A stretch of DNA of 64,000 bases, taken from the NCBI RefSeq assembly GCF_030286045.1, contig NZ_CP127390.1:1364001-1428000 (forward strand), read 5' to 3'. Both the position numbers and the translations under genes were made by a program. The notes beneath the pieces are model-generated. The model worked only from the letters and a program-made list of their open reading frames with translations, did no database searches and was not told where the DNA came from. Below, piece by piece: positions 7,703 to 13,663 of the stretch. Each line of letters starts with the position of its first letter. The first letter of the stretch is position 1. This DNA is from Propionimicrobium sp. PCR01-08-3 (GTDB lineage: Bacteria; Actinomycetota; Actinomycetes; Propionibacteriales; Propionibacteriaceae).

Positions 7703-8749
7703 ATGACCACCGTTACTGAACGCTACGAGCACGTCGTAGGGATCGATACCCACGCGCGTACTCACACGTATTGCATCATCGAATCCCGGACGGGAGCGGT
7801 GGTCGATACGAGATCGTTCCCGACTACTGCCCCCGGGATGCAGCGTGCAGTCACCTGGATCCGACGAAGGACTCACGGGAAGCCGGTGCTCGCCGCCGTG
7901 GAGGGTACTTCCTCGTACGGTGCCGGCATCACCACCGCCCTTCTGACAGAGGGGATCGAGGTGGCCGAGATCCGACCTCTCTACCGCCGTTCCCGAGCAC
8001 AAACAGGCAAGTCGGACCCGCTGGATGCAGAAGCAGCCGCTCGAACGGCGCTTTCCACGGACGTCGAGAAACTTGCTCAGCCACGTCGCTTCGGTGACCG
8101 CGCGGCGCTCCGCGTGCTGCTGGCGAGCCGGTCACTGATCGATCAGCAGCGCACGGCCAACAAGAACGCGCTCACAGCACTCCTGCGCACCACCGACGTC
8201 GGAATAGATGCGCGCAAACCGCTCACAGACGCGCAAATCGCCACCATCGCGACCTGGCGAACCGGGCGAGATCAGCCATCGAAACGAGTCTTCCGGGAAG
8301 AGGGAAGAAGGCTGGCCAAGTCGATCATCGAGCAGACCAGGTCACTTCAGCAGAACCACCAGGCGCTGTCCGTGCTGACCGAGACTCTTGCCCCGGGCCT
8401 CCAGAGCATCCCGGGGGTCGGCGCGGTCACAGGAGCGATCCTGGTGGCCTCGTACTCGCATCACGGGCGGGTGCGCTCTGAAGCGGCTTTCGCCGCTCTC
8501 GGCGGTATAGCTCCATTGCCGGCCTCCTCGGGCAACACCAGTCGCCACCGACTCTCCCGCTCGGGCGACCGGCAACTCAACCGTGCCGTCGATGTCGTCG
8601 TCCGCACGCGGATGAGCTACGACCCCGTCACCTGCGAATACGTTGAGCGCCGGCGTGCCGAAGGGCTCTCCAAGCGCGAGATTCGACGGTGCCTCAAGCG
8701 ATACGTCTGCAGGTCTCTGTTCCGAGAACTTCGGACTCGGATGGCTTGA
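7703..8749 (+). CDS. IS110-family transposase (DEDD/serine recombinase)
   Basis: 348 residues. The N-terminal DEDD_Tnp_IS110 domain shows GIDTH (D), AAVEGTSSYG (E) and KSDPLDAEAAAR (DxxD). The C-terminal Transposase_20 domain begins at LQSIPGVGAVTGAILVAS and includes the conserved serine region PLPASSGNTSRHRLSRSGDRQLN. GGAGG lies about ten bases before ATG 7703. The gene appears intact. With the upstream RNA it should recombine donor and target DNA by the bridge mechanism. Confidence 0.92.
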   Translation: MTTVTERYEHVVGIDTHARTHTYCIIESRTGAVVDTRSFPTTAPGMQRAVTWIRRRTHGKPVLAAVEGTSSYGAGITTALLTEGIEVAEIRPLYRRSRAQTGKSDPLDAEAAARTALSTDVEKLAQPRRFGDRAALRVLLASRSLIDQQRTANKNALTALLRTTDVGIDARKPLTDAQIATIATWRTGRDQPSKRVFREEGRRLAKSIIEQTRSLQQNHQALSVLTETLAPGLQSIPGVGAVTGAILVASYSHHGRVRSEAAFAALGGIAPLPASSGNTSRHRLSRSGDRQLNRAVDVVVRTRMSYDPVTCEYVERRRAEGLSKREIRRCLKRYVCRSLFRELRTRMA

Positions 8750-8769
8750 CACGGAGGCATAGAAGCGTC

Positions 8770-9061
8770 CTTTTCCCGGCAGATGCGCCTGCGCGAAATA
8801 CGCGGCCGCGCGACGCAGCACCTCGTTCTCCTGCTCGAGGAGCCGGTTTCGCTTACGCAGCTCACGTACCTCCACGGACTCCTGCTTCGTCTCGCCCGGC
8901 TGATCACCGGCCTCGATGCGGGCTTGTCGCATCCACTTGTCGAGAGTGCCGACATGGACGCCGAAGTCTTTCGCGATCTGCGCGAGAGTGACTTCTGGAT
9001 CACGATTCTCCGCGACACGGACCACGTCGTCACGGAACTCCTTGGGGAACGGCTTGGGCAT
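8770..9061 (-). pseudogene. IS3-family transposase orfA, cut by IS110
   Basis: MPKPFPKEFRDDVVRVAENR begins an HTH_Tnp_1 domain, followed by a leucine-zipper-like stretch (VRELRKRNRLLEQENEVLRRAAAYFAQ). It is cut at PGKG where IS110 begins; the frame then runs into antisense IS110 sequence. If the flanks are rejoined, the A AAA GG run at the junction puts orfB in the -1 frame, matching the programmed frameshift of IS3 elements. Confidence 0.85.
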
Positions 9062-9195
9062 GATGACATCCTTCCAGGCCAGCGCTCTTGACTAGCCATG
9101 TTCAATGTCACCTGTTCCTGCATCAGACCCATGTCCTGAAACACTAAGTGAACGATGACACGGGACACCAATGAACGATGTCCTGCAACCAGACA

Positions 9196-9215
9196 CTGTC
9201 AGCCCGACCATGTGA
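9196..9215 (+). repeat. Second copy of the tRNA 3' end (tandem att-like site)
   Basis: CTGTCAGCCCGACCATGTGA is identical to 6142-6161. The bases after it (CGTCGCGGCACATCGG) are a diverged form of those after the first copy. It has no T-arm or anticodon half, so it is not a tRNA gene. It could mark the outer end of an earlier integration at the same tRNA, enclosing the insertion-sequence cluster. Bases 9216-9404 show no gene. Confidence 0.6.
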
Positions 9216-9404
9216 CGTCGCGGCACATCGGAATAGGGTGAACCCGCATTTGGCGGACTTCACGCTTTCGTTTTGTTTCGGCGTAGTGTCTCGCACGCTC
9301 AGTGTTGCGACTGCTTGGGGGGCCGGTCAGGGAACTCGGACCTCAATGCGGTTTGGTTTTGTCAAGGATCCTGCCCGTCTGAGCCCATAGGAGCGGCGAT
9401 GCCA

Positions 9405-9420
9405 CCCTGCTACTGCAGGG
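9405..9420 (-). terminator. Small hairpin after the DUF1345 gene
   Basis: CCCTGC-TACT-GCAGGG lies ten bases after the stop of the membrane-protein gene. There is no clear T run, so its role as a terminator is uncertain. Confidence 0.3.
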
Positions 9421-9430
9421 ACGAAATCGT

Positions 9431-10147
9431 TCAGGACGAAGCGATAACGCCAGCGATGAGCGCGACCGTCAACGCGAGCACGAGCGTATTGAATGTGAAG
9501 GAGACGAGCGTGTGCGTACGCACAGCCGTGAGTCCCGCACGAGTACGGGGAGTGCCGGCAGACATTGCTGCGACCGACGAGACCATCACCGACATCGACA
9601 GGAACTCCGAGAACTCCGGCTCGTCATCGATGTCGAAGGAAATGGTTTCGCCTGCGGCATGAAGGCGAAGGTAGCGCAATGCGAAGGCGTAGACGATTGA
9701 GGCCCACGCGAAGGAGACGGTGAGCAGCACGACGAATGGCAGCCACAGACTGCCGGCACCGGTTCCGAGCACGGCCGCCGCCCCCGATACGCCAAGAGCG
9801 ATTACGGCAGCCGAGACGCCCCAATCTGCGGCCGAACGCAGACCGATGATCCACGAGAGCATGCTCGAACCCCGCCTGTGCTGTGCCTCGGCGACCCGCA
9901 GCATTTCGCGCGGCGGCGTTCTCGAGAACAGACGTTGCGTCCAAACCAGGTAGACGAGGAAGAAGAGAATAAATGAGCCGCACAATGCGATGAATAGGGA
10001 AGACAGGTCGGGATCGTCCGACTCTGTGCGCGGCCAGGCCTCAAACACACCGAGCAGTAACGGCGGTACGGATATCACCAGGGCGATCAAGCCGCGGAAG
10101 CCGTCGTCGTACTGCAGTGGAACTGAGCGCGAGGGGCGGCTTGACAT
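9431..10147 (-). CDS. DUF1345 membrane protein
   Basis: 238 residues with five to six hydrophobic segments (about 19-36, 50-67, 110-128, 133-155 and 215-236). The C-terminal part (FSEFLSMSVMVSSVAAMS...LVSFTFNTLVLALTVALI) matches the conserved end of the DUF1345 family. The family's function is unknown; it is predicted to be an inner-membrane protein. A divergent DHFR-like pseudogene starts 168 bp upstream. Confidence 0.75.
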   Translation of the reverse strand: MSSRPSRSVPLQYDDGFRGLIALVISVPPLLLGVFEAWPRTESDDPDLSSLFIALCGSFILFFLVYLVWTQRLFSRTPPREMLRVAEAQHRRGSSMLSWIIGLRSAADWGVSAAVIALGVSGAAAVLGTGAGSLWLPFVVLLTVSFAWASIVYAFALRYLRLHAAGETISFDIDDEPEFSEFLSMSVMVSSVAAMSAGTPRTRAGLTAVRTHTLVSFTFNTLVLALTVALIAGVIASS

Positions 10148-10314
10148 GTGAACCAGGCTACACAGTCTGCAGGCGAAGGCCGATGCTCTGCTGCGAGGTC
10201 GTTGCCGTCTTCAAAATAGGTCGGAGTTCGCGCCGAGCACACACGCCAAACGCATCCGGTCACGCCGTAGTCTGAATCTGCAGGACCAGAATCCGTGCGC
10301 TGACGAGGGGCATC

Positions 10315-10920
10315 ATGAGACTCACAATCTGCGATATGTCCGTTTCGCTCGATGGGTATGTCACCGGCCGCAACGACAGCCGAGAGAACCCGTTCGGCGA
10401 TGGTGCCGAAGGCCTGCACGCATGGCTCGGCTCGACGGTGACCGCGCGGTGTTGGACGCGGTGATCGGCAGCGTTGGCGCGATTGTCATGGGGCGCAGGT
10501 CGTTCGATAAGAACGAAGGCGACGGTGGGTGGGGCGACGCCGGCCCGATGGGCGATATCCCCGTGTTCGTTCTCACGCATCGTCCGCCGACGCAGCCTTA
10601 CCCTGACGTGTTCAGCTTCGTCTCTGAAGGGGTGGCCGACGCCATTCAACGAGCCCAGCAGGCTGCGAAGGGCAGGGACGTCCATCTGTTCGGCGCCACT
10701 GTCATGCAGCAGGCGCTTCGGTTCGGCCTCGTTGACGAGCTTCACCTGCACGTCATGCCGATTCTCCTCGGCGGTGGAACTCCGCTCTTCGGAACTCTGG
10801 ACGCGGCGATTCCGCTGGAACGAACCGGCGCACACGTCACCCCCGATCGCCACGCATCTGCAGTACCGCGTCCTCGGCAACTCATCCGCCTCGTCCTGGT
10901 ACGGTCAAGGAAATACGTGA
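10315..10920 (+). pseudogene. DHFR/RibD C-terminal-domain reductase, two frameshifts
   Basis: The N-terminus MRLTICDMSVSLDGYVTGRND starts in frame at 10315. Homology moves to another frame near 10425-10435 (DGDRAVLDAVIGSVGAIVMGRRSFD...VHLFGATVMQQAL...ILLGGGTPLF). It returns to the first frame near 10845, at a run of five C, to give ATHLQYRVL. Together the pieces make a normal-length RibD_C reductase of about 200 residues. The two shifts cancel, so either the gene is dead or the sequence has two indel errors. Confidence 0.75.
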
Positions 10921-10977
10921 GGATCTTGTCGTTCCTACTGCTCTGAACGGCGTCGAGGGCCGAGCCTCAGGAGAATC

Positions 10978-11523
10978 ATGCTCACTGACTTCTTGCGCGA
11001 TCAGGCGTTTGCCGTTGCGTGGCTTGCCCTGATGGCGTCCGCGTGGTTCGGATGGGCGCAGGAAGACCCCAAGCCGAGACTTCGCGGTCTGCTGGGAGCC
11101 GGATCTGTTCTCGGGATCATGCTCTCACTCGGCTTCGGGATGCTCGTGTGGCGCAACTGGCAGACTCCGACAGCGCTCGACGGCCGCTACTGGGTATTCG
11201 GCATGATCGTCGTCGCTGAGGCCATCCTCATTGCCGTGGGTTGTATCGTGCTCGCGCGACGCGGCCAATCGCGCTGGTTCGGCTGGTGGATCGGATTATG
11301 CGTCGCCTTGCACTTCATTCCACTGGCGTGGGTATTCGGCGACTGGTCCTACCTTGCGCTCACGGCAGTGCAGGTGGCAGTCCTGATGACGATGTTCCCG
11401 TCACTGCGACGAGGCGAATATGCGACCAGTCGATGGGCATGCCCGTGGGTTGCCATCACATTTCTTCTCTTCGCCCTCGTGTCCGGGGTTATCCTCGTGA
11501 GCCGGTACGGTTATCCGCTCTGA
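10978..11523 (+). CDS. Hypothetical polytopic membrane protein
   Basis: 181 residues with about six hydrophobic segments at 12-27, 40-60, 73-93, 102-121, 124-140 and 156-175. AGGAG lies just before the ATG. I do not recognise a named family; size and layout resemble small uncharacterised actinobacterial membrane proteins. The last codons form one arm of an inverted repeat. Confidence 0.7.
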   Translation: MLTDFLRDQAFAVAWLALMASAWFGWAQEDPKPRLRGLLGAGSVLGIMLSLGFGMLVWRNWQTPTALDGRYWVFGMIVVAEAILIAVGCIVLARRGQSRWFGWWIGLCVALHFIPLAWVFGDWSYLALTAVQVAVLMTMFPSLRRGEYATSRWACPWVAITFLLFALVSGVILVSRYGYPL

Positions 11524-11558
11524 AACGATTCTCGTCCACAAAGCGGATAACCGTACCG
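11503..11558. terminator. 17-bp inverted repeat between convergent genes
   Basis: CGGTACGGTTATCCGCT (11503-11519) and its exact reverse complement (11542-11558) flank a 22-nt loop. One arm is the 3' coding end of the plus-strand membrane gene. It lies between two convergent genes and could stop transcription from both sides. Confidence 0.55.
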
Positions 11559-11584
11559 ATCACTGCAGCTGTTCAAGTCAGGAA

Positions 11585-12028
11585 TCACTGGGCGCGAGCC
11601 TTTGGCGTCCATGCTCGGTGTGACCGCCAGGCTGCCACGAGGACGACCGCTGCGACCACGGCGTGCAGACCGATAAGCGCACCCATGGCTGCCAGATTCG
11701 TGGCTCCGAGCGGGCCCATGGCCGACACCAGCGTTACCGCGACGACTAGGATCGTCCACCATTTCAGAGGCCGCTGCATCAGGCGTTCCATTATTCGCAA
11801 AGTCACGAGGCCGAGGGCGGAAGCCACGATGGCGGTAATCGCTACAGAAAGGCCCGTGACGTGTTGTAAGCCCCCACCGACTTGGACGGTGAGATCCACG
11901 CCGGACAGCCGTGTCGTCAGCCAGGCGACCAAGGCACAGATGGTAGCGGCACCTACGATCACCAGATCGATCCACAATGGCGGACTCACCGTTAGTCGCG
12001 GGTGGGACAAATTTGCTGCGCTAGTCAT
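11585..12028 (-). CDS. DUF6069-like four-helix membrane protein
   Basis: 147 residues from ATG 12028, chosen because GGAGG lies five bases upstream. It has four hydrophobic segments: VIVGAATICALVAWL, VAITAIVASALGLVTL, WTILVVAVTLVSAMGPL and IGLHAVVAAVVLVAAW. This matches the DUF6069 pattern found in actinobacteria. It is divergent from a TetR regulator, which probably controls it through two palindromes between them. Confidence 0.7.
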   Translation of the reverse strand: MTSAANLSHPRLTVSPPLWIDLVIVGAATICALVAWLTTRLSGVDLTVQVGGGLQHVTGLSVAITAIVASALGLVTLRIMERLMQRPLKWWTILVVAVTLVSAMGPLGATNLAAMGALIGLHAVVAAVVLVAAWRSHRAWTPKARAQ

Positions 12029-12074
12029 GACATCCTCCAATCTCACGTAACCACTACTTACGTAGTAGGCTATC

Positions 12075-12164
12075 ACGACGGTCGTAGTATTAAGTGTCCT
12101 CGAGTGGCTACCCAAGCCTTTGCGTGCGTCGCGGTGAAACCGCGAGAACAACTACGATGGTCGT
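12075..12164. promoter_or_regulatory. Pair of ACGA-N3-TCGT palindromes, likely TetR operators
   Basis: ACGACGGTCGT (12075-12085) and ACGATGGTCGT (12154-12164) share ACGA-N3-TCGT. One lies near each divergent start. A further near-palindrome, CTACTTACGTAGTAG, lies at about 12053-12067. The position suits autoregulation and repression of the membrane-protein gene. Confidence 0.6.
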
Positions 12165-12196
12165 GAATTGCAGGATGCAGACATGGATGGTGACGA

Positions 12197-12763
12197 ATGA
12201 GCAGGCGGCAAGACATTGCCTCGGCAGCGATAGAGCTGGTGGCCGAGGGCGGAAGCCACGCCCTGACTCACCGCAAGATTGACCGCCGACTCGGCCTGCC
12301 GCAAGGGACGACGTCCAACTACGCCAAGACCCGGCGGGCGCTGGTGCGCATGGTGGTTGACGAGATCGCAGCTCTGGCCGACATCCGCGGTGGTGACCAG
12401 CGCGCGTTACCGACCACGGTGGCCGAGGCGGTTGATCAATTGGTGCCGGCGCTGGACGCGACCATTGAGCGTGGCGTCGACACCCGTGCGCGGATGGCCT
12501 TGTCAATCGACTATTTACAGGACGACGAGTTGCACCGGCTACTCACGACCGACTCGCCGGTGCGGACGAAATTGCTCACCGAGACCGAGCGGATGCTGAC
12601 TTCGTTGGGTGTTCCTGAGCCCGATCGGCGAGCCGTCGACTTCATCGGAATCATGAACGGGCTGCTGTATGACCGCTTGGCCGGCAATGGAGTGCGCGGT
12701 GAACAGGTGGATGCCAGAAATGTGCTGACCGCATGGCTCACCGGCATCGGCGGTCGACAGTAA
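12197..12763 (+). CDS. TetR-family transcriptional regulator
   Basis: 188 residues. The N-terminal HTH (residues 3-50: RRQDIASAAIELVAEGGSHALTHRKIDRRLGLPQGTTSNY) is typical of TetR proteins. The C-terminal ligand domain is helical and not assignable to a ligand. It is divergent from the DUF6069 gene. The following 195 bases (12764-12958) show no gene. Confidence 0.85.
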   Translation: MSRRQDIASAAIELVAEGGSHALTHRKIDRRLGLPQGTTSNYAKTRRALVRMVVDEIAALADIRGGDQRALPTTVAEAVDQLVPALDATIERGVDTRARMALSIDYLQDDELHRLLTTDSPVRTKLLTETERMLTSLGVPEPDRRAVDFIGIMNGLLYDRLAGNGVRGEQVDARNVLTAWLTGIGGRQ

Positions 12764-12958
12764 CACCGGCCGATTCTCGCCGGGCCAATCCGGAGGGCCG
12801 CCCGATTCTCGCAATCACGAAACTCGCGTGAACTCGACAGGTCACCAAGGCGTCCGCATGGACGCACTGATGATGTTCAAGAACGTGGTCATCTGTCTCA
12901 GAGAACAAGTGTCGCGGCACAATAGCGCCACTCGGCGTCCACCCCTCGTCGCGGCTGC

Positions 12959-13486
12959 TTACCGGTCTTTTACAACCCGGTAGTGTCCGCACAAGAAGTC
13001 CCGATTGCGGGCCCAATCCAACAGCTCGAGACGCAAGTTCCGCGGCAACAGCGGCTGGCCGGACCCCAATGTCACTGACGCGAACTGGAACCAGACTTCG
13101 TCCAACAATCCTGCATCGGCGAATTGTCCGGCGAGGTCGCCGCCGCCGACCACCCAGATGTCTTTCCCACGCGCGGAGGCCGCGATGTCGGCATACGCCT
13201 CGCTCACGCCTCCTTGAACGAATCGCACGTCGGCGTCACCGATGGTGGGTAGCGAGCGATGGGTGAATACCCACACAGGCTGGGTGTACTCCCAGGTCTC
13301 CTGGTGCGCCAGGGACCATTCATAGGTGGAGGCGCCCATCACGATCGCGCCCATTCCCTTGATGAAATCCGGATAGGCCATCGGGCCTTCCATGTCGAAA
13401 TCCTGAGCGAACAGCCACTCCAGCGAGTGATCGGCAGTAGCGATGAATCCGTCGAGACTGGACGCGGTATAGAAGTGCGTAGTCAT
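12959..13486 (-). CDS. Dihydrofolate reductase family protein (RibD C-terminal domain)
   Basis: 175 residues with the RibD_C fold signatures: FYTASSLDGFIATAD at the N-terminus, GAIVMGASTYEW, DIWVVGGGDLAGQF and the acidic/hydrophobic LDEVWFQFASVTLGSGQPLL. It is probably an NAD(P)H-dependent reductase of unknown substrate. It is intact, unlike the related pseudogene at 10.3 kb. Confidence 0.85.
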   Translation of the reverse strand: MTTHFYTASSLDGFIATADHSLEWLFAQDFDMEGPMAYPDFIKGMGAIVMGASTYEWSLAHQETWEYTQPVWVFTHRSLPTIGDADVRFVQGGVSEAYADIAASARGKDIWVVGGGDLAGQFADAGLLDEVWFQFASVTLGSGQPLLPRNLRLELLDWARNRDFLCGHYRVVKDR

Positions 13487-13663
13487 AGTCGAAGTTTACG
13501 TGACAGCGTGCTCGTCGAGGCTCGTCACCCAGAGCGAGAGGAGCCAGCCGCGCAATAGATCCGATTCGCCGAATGCCTGGGCTCGTGGCTACACCGACAG
13601 GAACCGGTACCACCTGGTGAGTGTCAGAGGTCTAGGGCATGATGTGGTCTGACGAATCGAACG

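Larger units (their letters stand above)
7443..8769 (+). mobile_element. IS110-family element inserted in IS3
   Basis: The left boundary follows CGGGTAGAG (7434-7442) and the right boundary lies about 8769, before CTTTTCCCGG. Joining the flanks restores the IS3 orfA/orfB junction. The element has a long non-coding left end (about 260 bp) and only about 20 bp after the transposase, the layout of the IS110 (not IS1111) subgroup. It has no terminal inverted repeats, as expected. Confidence 0.85.
6516..9125 (-). mobile_element. IS3-family element, interrupted by IS110
   Basis: The ends are perfect inverted repeats (6511-6535 and 9106-9130) with the TG...CA termini of IS3 elements (TGATGCAGGAACAGG...). 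orfA lies next to the right end and orfB next to the left end, both on the minus strand. An IS110 element of about 1.33 kb splits the junction of orfA and orfB. The flanking bases are not direct repeats, so insertion was probably accompanied by deletion of most of the surrounding IS481. Confidence 0.85.
6253..9189 (-). mobile_element. IS481-family remnant, internally replaced by IS3
   Basis: Imperfect inverted repeats of about 43 bp lie at 6253-6295 and 9147-9189. Each has the form GTTGCxGGxCATCGTTCA...TCATCGTTCA. Inside the left end is the C-terminus of an IS481-type transposase. The rest of that gene is gone, replaced by the IS3 element. A further partial copy of the end motif lies at about 6218-6240. 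No target duplication is visible. Confidence 0.65.

Noticed and set aside
8342-8769. Extension of the IS3 orfA protein to 239 residues
   Set aside because: After PGKG the frame runs through antisense IS110 transposase sequence; it is not part of either transposase.
9196-9215. A second tRNA gene
   Set aside because: Only 15 bases of the tRNA end plus five downstream are present, with no T-arm.
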